From Mycobacterium gordonae (GTDB lineage Bacteria > Actinomycetota > Actinomycetes > Mycobacteriales > Mycobacteriaceae), in the NCBI RefSeq assembly GCF_001417955.2, contig NZ_LKTM01000001.1, positions 391,118-455,117 of the forward strand: a DNA stretch of 64,000 bases. The letters run 5' to 3'. Under the pieces are notes generated by a model that was given only the letters and a program-made list of their open reading frames with translations, had not been told where the DNA came from and ran no database searches. Positions 25,739 to 36,407 of the stretch are shown here, in pieces. Every line of letters starts with the position of its first letter. The stretch's first letter is position 1. The position numbers and the translations under genes were made by a program.

Positions 25739-27149
25739 AATCACCCCGGGCGCGCTCGGCCTCGGCGGCCTCCCGATTGAGCCGTTGCGCCTCGTAGATC
25801 GTCACGTTGGTCCGTGACATCAGCAGCGACGCGATGCCGACGGCCAGGATTGCGCCCGGCACCACCGAGAAGGATCCCGTCATCTCCGCAACCATGATCA
25901 TGATCGCCAGCGGCGCGCGGGCGACGCTGCCGAAACAGGTCATCATGCCCACGACGACGAAGACGCCCGGTTGCTCGGGCACGCCGGGCAGCCCGGCCAG
26001 ATCGCCCAGCCGCCAGATCGCGGCTCCGACAAACGCGCCGATCACGATTCCCGGCCCGAACAGGCCGCCGGATCCGCCGGATCCGATCGAGAGACAGGTC
26101 GCGACGATCTTGGCGAGCGGCAGCAGCAGGATGATCCACAGCGGGATCGACATCAGAGAATCGCGGGCGGCGGCCAACTGCGCCCAGCCGTAGCCACTGC
26201 TCAGGATCTGCGGGATCACCAGGCCCAGTAGGCCCACCAACAGCCCGCCCGCCGCGGGCTTGATGATCGGGCCGCCGGGCAACCGGCGCACCAGCGCCAC
26301 CGTCGAATGGAAGAAGCGTGCGTACAGGTAGCCCACCGCGGCTGCCACCAGGCCGATCACCACGAACCACAACAGCGGCCAAGCGCGCTCGAAGCGGTAC
26401 TCGGCGTCTATGTAGCCGAACAGCGGGTCGAAGCCCAGAAACGACCCCAGCACTGCATAGGCCGTGCCCGAGGTGATGAATCCGGGCAGCAGGCTGCGGT
26501 AGTCGAAGTCGTCGCGATAGGTGATCGACGCGGCCAGCACCGCCCCGCCCAGCGGCGCCGCGAAGATGGCCCCGATGCCCGCTCCGATGCCGAGCGCGAC
26601 GGCGACCCTGCCGTCCTCGTCGGACAGCCCGAGGCGCCGGGTGAGCAACGAGGAGAAGCCCGCGGAGATCTGCGCCGTCGGGCCCTCCCGCCCGGCCGAG
26701 CCACCGGAGCCGATGGTCAGCGCGCTGGCCACCAACTTCACCAGGACGACGCGGGCCCGGATCGCGCGGGGATCGGTGTGCACGGCCTCGATCGCCTCGT
26801 CGGTGCCGTGGCCGGTGGCCTCCGGGGCGAACTTGGTCACGACGACGGCCGAGAGCAGCGCGCCGCCCGTCGTCACCAGCGGAATGGCCCAGGGCCGGAT
26901 GAATCCGGCGGACCCGCGGCCGCCCCCTTCGCCCAGCGGGGTGGGGACGTGGTGACCCGCGAGGTAGCCCAGCAGGAATTCCCCGGTGTACTTCAGCGCG
27001 AGGTAGAAGACGACGGCGCCGAGACCGGAGATCACGCCGATGGTGGTGCCGAGCAGAAACCACTTCTGCAGGTAACCCGCGTTCCTGATGGAGGCTCCGA
27101 ACCGGCCGCCGGCGGACGCAGGGGGCGCCTCGTTCGGCTCCTCCGGCAT
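25722..27149 (-). CDS. Clc-family chloride channel/transporter (Rv0143c-like)
   Basis: A 475-residue membrane protein with about ten or more hydrophobic segments and the Clc signatures GSGGSAGREGPTAQI and GSGGSGGLFGPGIVIGAFVG; Rv0143c is of similar size. The usual first selectivity motif GSGIP is absent: the equivalent place reads GHGTDEAIEAV. Glu in GREGP, the gating glutamate, is present. Chloride or another anion transport is likely, but exchange versus channel mode is not clear. The stop codon lies in a palindromic repeat. Divergent from the pirin gene. Confidence 0.9.
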   Translation of the reverse strand: MPEEPNEAPPASAGGRFGASIRNAGYLQKWFLLGTTIGVISGLGAVVFYLALKYTGEFLLGYLAGHHVPTPLGEGGGRGSAGFIRPWAIPLVTTGGALLSAVVVTKFAPEATGHGTDEAIEAVHTDPRAIRARVVLVKLVASALTIGSGGSAGREGPTAQISAGFSSLLTRRLGLSDEDGRVAVALGIGAGIGAIFAAPLGGAVLAASITYRDDFDYRSLLPGFITSGTAYAVLGSFLGFDPLFGYIDAEYRFERAWPLLWFVVIGLVAAAVGYLYARFFHSTVALVRRLPGGPIIKPAAGGLLVGLLGLVIPQILSSGYGWAQLAAARDSLMSIPLWIILLLPLAKIVATCLSIGSGGSGGLFGPGIVIGAFVGAAIWRLGDLAGLPGVPEQPGVFVVVGMMTCFGSVARAPLAIMIMVAEMTGSFSVVPGAILAVGIASLLMSRTNVTIYEAQRLNREAAEAERARGDSPNVN

Positions 27150-27182
27150 GTTCCGGAGGTTAGCAGCTTCGCGTGACGGAAT

Positions 27183-27202
27183 AAACGGACCGCAGTCCGG
27201 TT
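27183..27202. promoter_or_regulatory. Candidate operator between clc and pirin genes
   Basis: AAACGGAC-CGCA-GTCCGGTT, near-perfect inverted repeat with 4-bp spacer, 31 bp before the pirin start. The format is typical of TetR operators; the TetR encoded downstream of pirin is the likely binder. Confidence 0.5.
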
Positions 27203-27233
27203 AATAGGGATAACTCAAACAGAGGAGGCCCAC

Positions 27234-28205
27234 ATGCCCGCCATCACCGCAGACACGCTCACCCTGGCTCGCGTGAGCCCGGCCGGACCCGGAGACACCG
27301 AGCGGCCGGTCCGGTCGGTCACTACCGGCCCGCGGGGCTACGAGGGACTGGGATTCCCGGTGGTCCGCGCCTTCGCCGGGGTCAGCACCGCCGCGCTGGA
27401 CCCGTTCATCCACATGGACCAGATGGGCGAGGTGGAGTACGAACCGGGCGAACCGCGCGGAACCGACTGGCATCCGCACCGCGGTTTCGAAACCGTCACC
27501 TACATGCTCGACGGGAAATTCGCCCATCAGGACTCACACGGCGGCGGTGGCCTCATCGGCGACGGTGCGACGCAGTGGATGACGGCCGGATCGGGCATCC
27601 TGCACATCGAGACCCCGCCCGCGGAGATGGTCACCAGCGGCGGCCTCTTCCACGGCATCCAGTTGTGGGTGAATCTGCCGAAGCGCGACAAGTTCGCCGC
27701 ACCCCGGTACCAGGCCATCGAGGGCACAGACGCGAAGCTGTTGTCCTCTGACGACGGCGGGGCGCTGATCCGTCTGATCGCCGGTGACATCGACGGCCAC
27801 GGTGGGCCGGGAGTCACCCACACACCGATCACGATGGCGCACGCGACGATCGAAAGCGCTGCGCGGCTTAATATTCCGTGGAGTCGCGACTTCAACGCGC
27901 TGATCTACGTGTTGTCCGGGCAGGGGTCCGTGGGCCCGGCCGGCCACCCCGTCCGGCAAGGCCAGCTGGCCGTTCTCGGGCCGGGTGACCGCATAACGGT
28001 GAACGCGCAGCCCGGTCGCGCACAGCCGCTGGACGTGCTGCTACTGGGCGGGCGGCCGATCCGCGAGCCCGTCTTCCATTACGGACCGTTCGTGATGAAC
28101 ACCCGCGCCGAGGTCATCGAGGCGCTCGAGGACTATCAAGCTGGCAAGTTCCGTAGCATCCCGCCGAACGCTCTGATGCCGCACCATGGCGGTGGCACAC
28201 TCTAG
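27234..28205 (+). CDS. Pirin-family protein
   Basis: A 323-residue bicupin. The N-terminal metal-binding cupin is FIHMDQMGEVEYEPGEPRGTDWHPHRGFETVTYMLDGKFAHQDSHGGGGLIGDGATQWMTAGSGILHIE, with the expected His ligands (HPHRG and HIE). The C-terminal domain ends in FHYGPFVMNTRAEVIEALEDYQAGKF, the pirin tail. Some bacterial pirins have quercetinase activity. ATG 27234 has an AGAGGAGG ribosome site. It is 2 bp before the TetR gene, so they form an operon. I do not recall this gene between Rv0143c and Rv0144, so it looks inserted. Confidence 0.92.
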   Translation: MPAITADTLTLARVSPAGPGDTERPVRSVTTGPRGYEGLGFPVVRAFAGVSTAALDPFIHMDQMGEVEYEPGEPRGTDWHPHRGFETVTYMLDGKFAHQDSHGGGGLIGDGATQWMTAGSGILHIETPPAEMVTSGGLFHGIQLWVNLPKRDKFAAPRYQAIEGTDAKLLSSDDGGALIRLIAGDIDGHGGPGVTHTPITMAHATIESAARLNIPWSRDFNALIYVLSGQGSVGPAGHPVRQGQLAVLGPGDRITVNAQPGRAQPLDVLLLGGRPIREPVFHYGPFVMNTRAEVIEALEDYQAGKFRSIPPNALMPHHGGGTL

Positions 28206-28207
28206 TA

Positions 28208-28852
28208 ATGCCTCAACTGGCAAGTCGGGGACCCGGGCGTCCCCCCGCCGCAAAAGCCGACGACACCCGTAAGCGCATCGTCCGCGCCGCACGTCAAGTT
28301 TTCAGCGAACGTGGGTATGACGGTGCGACGTTCCAGGCCATCGCCGTGCGGGCCGACCTGACCCGCCCGGCGATCAACCACTACTTCCCCAGCAAGCGGG
28401 TGCTCTACACCGAAGTGGCCGACCGAACCAACGAGCTCGTCGTCACCGCGGGTATCGAGCGGGCGCGCTGCGAGTCGACCCTGGCCGGCCGGCTCGGCGC
28501 GTTCATTGCCGTAGCGCTGGAAGCGGATGCTCAAAATCCCTGCACTGCAGCGTTTTTGAGTACCGCTGTGTTGGAGTCGCAACGTCACCCAGAGTTGAAG
28601 CGGGACGACAACGACGCGATATCGACCACCCGGGAGTTCCTGGTCTCAGCGGTCGACGATGCCATTGCCAGCGGCGAAATCGCCCCTGACACCGACGCCG
28701 CTGTGTTGGCCGAGGCGTTGGTGATGATGTTGTGCGGCATCGGGTTCTACGCCGGTTTCGTGGGCACCTACTCCGAGGTGGAGAACATCCTGGGGACGCT
28801 GCAGCAGTTGATGGCCGGCAGTCTGTGGCGGGCTCGGGTCCAGCAGCGGTGA
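28208..28852 (+). CDS. TetR-family regulator (Rv0144-like)
   Basis: A 214-residue TetR. HTH: ATFQAIAVRADLTRPAINHYFPSKRVLYTEVA after GRPPAAKADDTRKRIVRAARQVFSERGYDG. It directly follows pirin (2 bp) and precedes the methyltransferase operon. Two palindromes flank the unit, at 27183 and 28867, so it could control pirin, the methyltransferases or both. Shorter than I recall for Rv0144 (about 280). Confidence 0.88.
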   Translation: MPQLASRGPGRPPAAKADDTRKRIVRAARQVFSERGYDGATFQAIAVRADLTRPAINHYFPSKRVLYTEVADRTNELVVTAGIERARCESTLAGRLGAFIAVALEADAQNPCTAAFLSTAVLESQRHPELKRDDNDAISTTREFLVSAVDDAIASGEIAPDTDAAVLAEALVMMLCGIGFYAGFVGTYSEVENILGTLQQLMAGSLWRARVQQR

Positions 28853-28866
28853 TCTGACGCACATAT

Positions 28867-28892
28867 AGCTTGCCTAACTTATTAGGTAAGCT
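28867..28892. promoter_or_regulatory. Candidate operator of the methyltransferase operon
   Basis: A 26-bp imperfect palindrome between the TetR stop and the first methyltransferase start. Arms AGCTTGCCTAA and TTAGGTAAGCT match at 10 of 11 positions around CTTA. It is AT-rich and overlaps the expected promoter region; binding by the preceding TetR is likely but unproved. Confidence 0.55.
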
Positions 28893-28901
28893 GACCGGGA
28901 T

Positions 28902-30759
<1,858 letters not shown>

Positions 30760-30760
<1 letters not shown>

Positions 30761-31683
30761 TGCCACGCGCCGCGGACGACTCCTGGGACATCGCAACCAG
30801 CGTCGGCGCCACCGCGGTGATGGTCGCCCTGGCCCGGGCCGCGGAAACCGCGAGCGACGCCCCGTTGATCCGGGATGAGTTCGCCGAGCCGCTGGTCTCC
30901 ACTTCGGAGTTGGCAGCTGTGCGGGAGCAGGTCGCCGCATGGTGGACCGCCGCGCCGGATGACGACGAGGAATACTCGGTCGACTCCCAGCAGATGATCA
31001 ACTACCAGGCCGTGCGCACCCATTTCTTCGACGCGTACTTCGCCGGGGCCGCCGCATCCGGTATCCGCCAGGTGGTGATCCTGGCGGCCGGCCTGGATTC
31101 ACGCGCCTACCGGCTGGACTGGCCGGCGGGCACCACGGTGTACGAGATCGATCTACCGAAGGTGCTGGACTACAAGTCCGCGACGTTGGCCTCCCACGGC
31201 GCCACCCCGCGCGCCGACCGGCGTGCGGTGCCCGTCGATCTGCGTCATGACTGGCCGCAGGCGCTGCGCGACGCCGGGTTCGAGGCCGGCCGCCCCACGG
31301 CGTGGCTGGCCGAGGGGCTGCTGCCGTTCCTGCCGGCCCAGGCGCAGGAGTCGATGTTCGCCTTGATCGACGAGCTGAGCGGGCCGGGCAGCCGGGTCGC
31401 GGTGGAGATTTTCGGTGTGGACGCTCAGCGCCGTGCGGAGGCGCAGGAGCGGTGGGCGCAGTTGCGGGCCAGGCGTGCAGCCCGCGGGGAAGACACGTCC
31501 TTCGACCCGTTCGACCTGTGGTTCGACGACGAGGGCCGGCCCGATCCGGGTGACTGGTTCACCGCGCACGGGTGGGCGACCGAGTCGGTCAGTGCCCGCG
31601 AGGAAGCGACCCGCCTGGGCCGGCCGCCGCAGGAAGACGCCGGGCCTTTCCAGAACGGATTCGTCGTCGCCGGCAAGTCCTGA
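30760..31683 (+). CDS. SAM-dependent methyltransferase, tandem copy 3
   Basis: A 307-residue paralogue with [53 protein letters not shown] and [21 protein letters not shown]. tuberculosis has two genes here (Rv0145, Rv0146) as far as I recall, so this third member is an extra local copy. ATG 30760 shares a base with the stop of copy 2. The stop lies at a hairpin terminator. Confidence 0.9.
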
Positions 31684-31699
31684 CCGGATCTTTCCGGTC
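31682..31699 (+). terminator. Hairpin at the end of the methyltransferase operon
   Basis: GACCGGA-TCTT-TCCGGTC, perfect 7-bp stem starting at the stop codon of copy 3. No U tract. Confidence 0.5.
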
Positions 31700-31800
31700 G
31701 CCGTCCTATTGCTGTCCGGGCCGGATGACTAGGATCGCGGTTATCACCGATGAGCGACCGCGCGACAGGCTGCGGGCACCTCGGGGAAGGAAGGACAACG

Positions 31801-33243
31801 ATGACCACCGATTCCCTGCCGAAGGCTGCATCGACGCCCGCCAACGGGCACGCGGCCGCTCAACCGAGCGTCGCCGATATCGTGGCCCGGCTGCGTAAGA
31901 CCTTTGCCACCGGCCGCACCCGCAGTTACGAGTGGCGCAAGCGTCAACTGGAGCAGTTGACCAAGCTGGTGGAGGAGAACGAACCCGCCATCGCTGCGGC
32001 GCTGGCCGAGGACCTCGACCGCAACCACGTCGAGGCGTTCATCGCCGACATCGCCACCACCGCGGGCGAGGCCAAGTACGCGGCCAAGAAGCTCAAGAAG
32101 TGGATGCGCCGCAAGTACCTGCTGCTCGAGGCCCCGCAACTGCCGGGCCGGGGCTGGGTGGAGTACGAGCCGTTCGGCACCGTACTGATCATCGGCGCCT
32201 GGAACTACCCGTTCTACCTGACGCTGGGTCCCGCCGTCGGCGCTCTGGCCGCGGGCAACGCCGTCATTCTCAAGCCTTCGGAACTGGCCCCCGCGTCGTC
32301 GCACCTGATGGCCGAACTGGTGCCCAAGTACCTGGACCAGGATGCGGTCGCGGTGGTCGAGGGCGATGGCATGGTCAGCCAGGAGCTGATCAAGCAGGGC
32401 CTGGACCGCGTGATGTTCACCGGGGGCACCGAGATCGGGCGCAAGGTCTACGAAGGCGCGGCGAAGCACCTGACCCCGGTGACGCTGGAACTCGGCGGCA
32501 AGAGCCCGGTGGTGGTGGCGGCCGACGGGGACATCGATGTCGCGGCCAAGCGGATCGCCTGGCTGAAGATCCTCAACGCCGGTCAGACCTGCGTGGCGCC
32601 CGACTACGTGCTCGCCGACGCATCGATCCGCGACGAACTCGTCGACAAGATTGCCGCTTCCATCACCAAGTTCCGTTCCCAGGACAACCAGGAGGGCATG
32701 CGCATCGTCAATGAGCGCCAGTTCAACCGGTTGAAGGGCTACATCTCGGAGGCGGAGGGCGACGGGACGTCGAAGGTGGCGGTCGGCGGTAAATGCGACG
32801 AGTCCAGCCTGCGGATCCAGCCGACCGTGGTGGTCGACCCGGCTCAGGACGGCTCGCTGATGCGGAACGAGATCTTCGGACCGATCCTGCCGGTGCTCAC
32901 CGTCAAGAACCTGGACGAGGCGATCGCCTTCATCAACGCCCGGCCCAAGCCTCTGTCGGCGTACCTGTTCACCAAGTCGAAGGCGACCCGGGAGCGGTTC
33001 ATCAGGGAGGTGCCCGCGGGCGGCATGCTGATCAACCACCTCGCCTTCCAGGTGTCGACGGCCAAGCTGCCGTTCGGTGGTGTCGGGTCCTCCGGCATGG
33101 GCGCCTACCACGGCAAGTGGGGCTTCGACGAGTTCAGTCACCGCAAGTCGGTGCTGACCAAGCCGACCCGCCCCGACTTCTCCGCCATGATCTACCCGCC
33201 CTACACCGAGCGGGCCTTCAAGTTGGCGCGCAAGCTGTTCTAG
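31801..33243 (+). CDS. Aldehyde dehydrogenase family protein (Rv0147-like)
   Basis: NAD(P)-dependent aldehyde dehydrogenase, 480 residues from ATG 31801. Motifs: WNYPFYLTLGPAVGALAAGNAVILKPSE, VMFTGGTEIGRKVYEGAAKHLTPVTLELGGKSP with the general-base Glu, the catalytic cysteine in NAGQTCVAPDYVL, and EIFGPILPVLT. The ribosome site GGAAGGA favours ATG 31801 over the longer frame. C-terminal KPTRPDFSAMIYPPYTERAFKLARKLF is class-3/fatty-aldehyde-like, which suggests long-chain aldehyde oxidation. A terminator follows. Confidence 0.93.
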   Translation: MTTDSLPKAASTPANGHAAAQPSVADIVARLRKTFATGRTRSYEWRKRQLEQLTKLVEENEPAIAAALAEDLDRNHVEAFIADIATTAGEAKYAAKKLKKWMRRKYLLLEAPQLPGRGWVEYEPFGTVLIIGAWNYPFYLTLGPAVGALAAGNAVILKPSELAPASSHLMAELVPKYLDQDAVAVVEGDGMVSQELIKQGLDRVMFTGGTEIGRKVYEGAAKHLTPVTLELGGKSPVVVAADGDIDVAAKRIAWLKILNAGQTCVAPDYVLADASIRDELVDKIAASITKFRSQDNQEGMRIVNERQFNRLKGYISEAEGDGTSKVAVGGKCDESSLRIQPTVVVDPAQDGSLMRNEIFGPILPVLTVKNLDEAIAFINARPKPLSAYLFTKSKATRERFIREVPAGGMLINHLAFQVSTAKLPFGGVGSSGMGAYHGKWGFDEFSHRKSVLTKPTRPDFSAMIYPPYTERAFKLARKLF

Positions 33244-33258
33244 CCCCGACTTTTCCCT

Positions 33259-33288
33259 GCGCCGGCACCAGGTCCCTGGTGCTGGCGC
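33259..33288 (+). terminator. Strong hairpin terminator after the aldehyde dehydrogenase gene
   Basis: 14-bp arms (33259-33272 and 33275-33288; GCGCCGGCACCAGG and its complement) with one mismatch and a 2-nt TC spacer. It separates the aldehyde dehydrogenase from the SDR gene, so the latter needs its own promoter. Confidence 0.7.
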
Positions 33289-33319
33289 TCAACCCTGATA
33301 GCCAGCAGAGAGGAACCTG

Positions 33320-34180
33320 ATGCCCGGAGTGCAGGATCGCGTCGTCGTAGTGACCGGAGCCGGCGGGGGGCTGGGCCGCGAGTACGCCCTCACCCTCGCC
33401 CGGGAAGGCGCCAGCGTCGTCGTCAACGACCTCGGCGGTGCCCGTGACGGTACGGGTGGCGGATCGGCGATGGCCGACCAGGTAGTGGCCGAGATCCGGG
33501 ACGGCGGTGGGCGCGCGGTCGCCAACTACGACAGCGTCGCCGAGGCCGACGGTGCCGCCAACATCATCAAGACGGCGCTCGACGAGTTCGGCGCCGTACA
33601 CGGTGTGGTGAGCAATGCCGGGATTCTGCGCGACGGCACTTTTCACAAGATGACGTCCGAGAACTGGGACGCCGTCCTCAAGGTTCACCTGTACGGCGGG
33701 TACAACGTCATCCGCGCCGCCTGGCCGCACTTCCGCGAGCAGAGCTACGGCCGGGTCGTGGTCGCCACCTCGACGAGTGGGCTGTTCGGCAACTTCGGCC
33801 AAACCAACTACGGCGCAGCCAAACTCGGCCTGGTGGGGTTGATCAACACGCTGGCGCTGGAAGGGGCCAAGTACAACATCCACTCCAACGCCGTCGCCCC
33901 GATCGCGGCCACCCGGATGACCGAGGACATCATGCCCAAGGAGGTGCTGGAGAAGCTGACGCCGGAGTTTGTCGCTCCCGTGGTCGCCTACCTGTGCACC
34001 GAGGAGAACGCGGACAACGGATCGGTATTCGTCGTCGGCGGCGGCAAGGTACAGCGGGTCGCGCTGTTCGGTAACGAGGGCGCCAACTTCGACAAGCCGC
34101 CGACGGTGCAGGATGTGGCCGACCACTGGGGCGAGATCACCGATTTGTCGGCCGCCACCAAAGCTGGATTCAAGCTCTAA
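33320..34180 (+). CDS. SDR of the multifunctional-enzyme type (Rv0148-like)
   Basis: A 286-residue SDR, the same length as Rv0148. Motifs: VVTGAGGGLGREYALTLAREGASVVVNDLGGARDGTG, NAGILRDGTFHKM, and NYGAAKLGLVGL with catalytic Tyr and Lys. The VNDLGG and long loop mark the peroxisomal D-bifunctional-enzyme-like group, so a (3R)-hydroxyacyl-CoA dehydrogenase role is likely. ATG 33320 follows AGAGAGGAACC. It is 6 bp from the next gene. Confidence 0.92.
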   Translation: MPGVQDRVVVVTGAGGGLGREYALTLAREGASVVVNDLGGARDGTGGGSAMADQVVAEIRDGGGRAVANYDSVAEADGAANIIKTALDEFGAVHGVVSNAGILRDGTFHKMTSENWDAVLKVHLYGGYNVIRAAWPHFREQSYGRVVVATSTSGLFGNFGQTNYGAAKLGLVGLINTLALEGAKYNIHSNAVAPIAATRMTEDIMPKEVLEKLTPEFVAPVVAYLCTEENADNGSVFVVGGGKVQRVALFGNEGANFDKPPTVQDVADHWGEITDLSAATKAGFKL

Positions 34181-34186
34181 AATTTG

Positions 34187-35155
34187 ATGAAAGCCGCTGT
34201 TGTTCAAGAGCTTTCCGGGCCAGCCGGCATAGTCTATACCGATATCGCCGACGTATCCGATGGCGGTGGCAACATCGTCATCGAGGTACGCGCCGCCGGC
34301 GTGTGCTTCCCGGACCTGCTGTTGACCAAGGGCAAGTACCAACTGAAGTTGCCGCCGCCGTTCGTCCCCGGCATGGAATGTGCCGGGGTCGTTCGTTCGG
34401 CACCCGCCGATTCGGGTTTCCGTGTGGGGGAACGGGTTTCGGCGTTCGGTGTGCTCGGCTGCTATGCCGAGCAGGTGGCCGTTCCGGTCTCCCACGTGAT
34501 CCGCAGTCCCACCGAACTCGACGACGCCGAAGCGGTGTCGCTGCTGGTCAACTACAACACCATGTTTTTCGCCCTGTCCCGCCGCGCGGTGATGCGGCCG
34601 GGCCAGACGGTGCTGGTCCTAGGCGCCGCCGGCGGGGTGGGCACCGCCGCGGTTCAGATCGCCAAGGCGATGGGCGCCAGTCAGGTGATAGGCGTGGTGC
34701 ACCGTGAAACCGCGATGGACTACGTCGCCGCGCTCGGCGCGGACCGGGTGCTGCATCTGGCCGAGGGCTGGGTTGAGCGCGTCCACGAGTTCACCAACGG
34801 CCAGGGGGTCGACATCGTGGTGGACCCCATCGGCGGTCGCACCTTCGACGACGCGATCCGGGCGCTGGCCATCGACGGCAAGTTGCTGGTGATCGGCTTC
34901 GCCGCCGGCAGCGTCCCGACCCTGACGGTCAACCGGTTGTTGCTGCGCAACATCGGCGTGCTGGGCGTCGCGTGGGGCGAATACCTAAACAAGGTCCCCG
35001 GTTCGGCGGTGCTGTTCTCCTCGGGTCTCAATCAGCTGGTTTCGCTCGGGCTCAAACCGCCTCCGCCGCAGCGCTATCCGTTGTCTGAAGCCCGTGCCGC
35101 ACTGCAATGCCTGGACGACGGCGGGGTGCTCGGCAAAGTAGTGCTGGAACCTTAG
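34187..35155 (+). CDS. Quinone oxidoreductase/zinc-independent MDR (Rv0149-like)
   Basis: Medium-chain reductase of 322 residues, equal to Rv0149. Motifs: VRAAGVCFPDLLLTKGKYQLKLPPPFVPGMECAGVV and LVLGAAGGVGTAAVQIAKAMGASQVIGVVHRET, with VDIVVDPIGGRTFDDAIRAL. No structural or catalytic zinc cysteines. It reduces quinones or 2-enoyl compounds with NADPH. ATG 34187 chosen over TTG 34184. Operon with the SDR before it. Confidence 0.92.
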   Translation: MKAAVVQELSGPAGIVYTDIADVSDGGGNIVIEVRAAGVCFPDLLLTKGKYQLKLPPPFVPGMECAGVVRSAPADSGFRVGERVSAFGVLGCYAEQVAVPVSHVIRSPTELDDAEAVSLLVNYNTMFFALSRRAVMRPGQTVLVLGAAGGVGTAAVQIAKAMGASQVIGVVHRETAMDYVAALGADRVLHLAEGWVERVHEFTNGQGVDIVVDPIGGRTFDDAIRALAIDGKLLVIGFAAGSVPTLTVNRLLLRNIGVLGVAWGEYLNKVPGSAVLFSSGLNQLVSLGLKPPPPQRYPLSEARAALQCLDDGGVLGKVVLEP

Positions 35156-35209
35156 CCCAAGCCTCCTTATCCTCTATACCGGGTATCCCGCACCGGAGGA
35201 GGACGTGTC

Positions 35210-35626
35210 ATGCCAGAACACGAGCCGGAAATGCAGATCACTCACGAGGGGGATCGCCCGGCCATGGTTGGCCCGGTGCAGTTCTTCACCGGCGACGTGA
35301 CCATGAAGCAGCTCTTCGGACCGGCCGGTTCGTCGAAAGCCCATGGCGGACAACTCACTTTCGCCGCAGGCGCCCGCAGCGTCTGGCATACGCATCCGGC
35401 GGGACAGCGGCTGATCGTCATCGAAGGCAGCGGCTGGGTACAGCAGTGGGGTGGCGACCGGCGGCAGATCAATTCCGGGGACGTGATCTGGACTCCCGCC
35501 GGGATCAAGCACTGGCATGGAGCCACCGCGAGTTCGGCGATGACTCACATCGCTATTCAGGACGAAGTCGACGGGCGGTTCGTCGACTGGCTGGAGCAGG
35601 TGAGCGACGAGCAGTACCTGGGCTGA
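35210..35626 (+). CDS. Cupin-domain protein
   Basis: A 138-residue single cupin. Motif 1: VWHTHPAGQRLIVIEGSGWVQQWGG, motif 2: GDVIWTPAGIKHWHGATASSAMTHIAIQ. Metal ligands are probably HTH, the Gln and the His in HWHG. ATG 35210 follows GGAGGAGGACGTGTC. An ATACC-G-GGTAT palindrome lies upstream at 35176. Enzymatic activity unknown; similar small cupins are dioxygenase- or isomerase-like. Confidence 0.88.
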   Translation: MPEHEPEMQITHEGDRPAMVGPVQFFTGDVTMKQLFGPAGSSKAHGGQLTFAAGARSVWHTHPAGQRLIVIEGSGWVQQWGGDRRQINSGDVIWTPAGIKHWHGATASSAMTHIAIQDEVDGRFVDWLEQVSDEQYLG

Positions 35627-35632
35627 GCATCA

Positions 35633-35662
35633 TTGACGGACAATGTTGTTCGCTCCTACACT
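35633..35662 (+). promoter_or_regulatory. Promoter of the PPOX gene
   Basis: TTGACG (35633-35638), 18-bp spacer, TACACT (35657-35662). The -35 region overlaps a CATTG-ACGGA-CAATG inverted repeat, a candidate operator. The PPOX start is 43 bp further on. Confidence 0.5.
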
Positions 35663-35705
35663 GTCGCCACTCCGCTTCGTTCTTTAGCCAAAAGGAGCAA
35701 GGCAA

Positions 35706-36086
35706 ATGGCGGCATTCACCGACGTCGAACTCGAGTACATGTCCAGTCAGCGGCTCGGCAGACTTGGGACGGTGACCCCCAAAGGATCCCCGCAAGTCCG
35801 GCCGGTCCGGTTCACCTACAACACCGAACTGGGCACCATCGACATCGGCGGGAAGGCGATGGCGGGCAGTCGCAAACTACGCAATGTGGAAACCAACCCA
35901 AAGGTGTCTCTGGTTCTCGATGACCTGGCCAGCGTCGATCCGTGGCGCCCTCGCGGACTCGAGATTCGCGGCCGGGGCGAGGCGTTGTCCACCGACGGCG
36001 GCGCGATGATCCGCATCCACCCGACGCGGGTACTGGCCTGGGGTCTCGATCCCGAGTCTCCGAAGCTGCAAGCGCGCAACGTGTGA
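35706..36086 (+). CDS. PPOX-class F420-binding pyridoxamine 5'-phosphate oxidase-like protein
   Basis: A 126-residue split beta-barrel flavin/deazaflavin protein. MSSQRLGRLGTVTPKGSPQVRPVRFTYNTELGTIDIGGKAM, SRKLRNVETNPKVSLVLDDLASVDPWRPRGLEIRGRGEAL and IRIHPTRVLAWGLD are the usual PPOX/F420 motifs. Such proteins bind F420 and reduce small molecules; the substrate is unknown. ATG 35706 has an AGGAGCAAGG ribosome site. Confidence 0.9.
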   Translation: MAAFTDVELEYMSSQRLGRLGTVTPKGSPQVRPVRFTYNTELGTIDIGGKAMAGSRKLRNVETNPKVSLVLDDLASVDPWRPRGLEIRGRGEALSTDGGAMIRIHPTRVLAWGLDPESPKLQARNV

Positions 36087-36102
36087 TCCGGTCGCTACCA
36101 AC

Positions 36103-36396
36103 ATGATTCGGGCCACGTGGAATGGAGCGGTGCTCGCCGAGGCGCCGCGCACCGTCCGGCTGGAGGGCAATCACTACTTTCCGCCGGATTCGTTGCGACG
36201 CGAGTTCTTCACCGAGAGCAAGACACAGACTTTGTGTCCGTGGAAGGGCGTGGCGCACTACTACGACGTGACGGTCGACGGGCAGGTCAATTCCGACGCC
36301 GGCTGGTACTACCCGAAGCCCAGCCCGCTGGCGCGCAAGATCAAGAATCATGTCGCGTTCTGGCACGGGGTCGCGATAGAGGACGAAGCGGAATAG
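36103..36396 (+). CDS. DUF427 protein, short form
   Basis: A 97-residue DUF427 protein: MIRATWNGAVLAEAPRTVRLEGNHYFPPDSL, TQTLCPWKGVAHYYDVTVDG, AGWYYPKPSPLARKIKNHVAFWHGV. It has the same central C-P-x-K-G element as the DUF427 gene at 23230. It begins 17 bp after the PPOX gene and probably shares its transcript. Function unknown. Confidence 0.88.
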   Translation: MIRATWNGAVLAEAPRTVRLEGNHYFPPDSLRREFFTESKTQTLCPWKGVAHYYDVTVDGQVNSDAGWYYPKPSPLARKIKNHVAFWHGVAIEDEAE

Positions 36397-36407
36397 AACG
36401 GTCTGAC

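Noticed and set aside
28867..28892. IdeR iron box
   Set aside because: The half-site order is CCTAA...TTAGG, not TTAGG...CCTAA, and the spacing does not match the 19-bp IdeR consensus.
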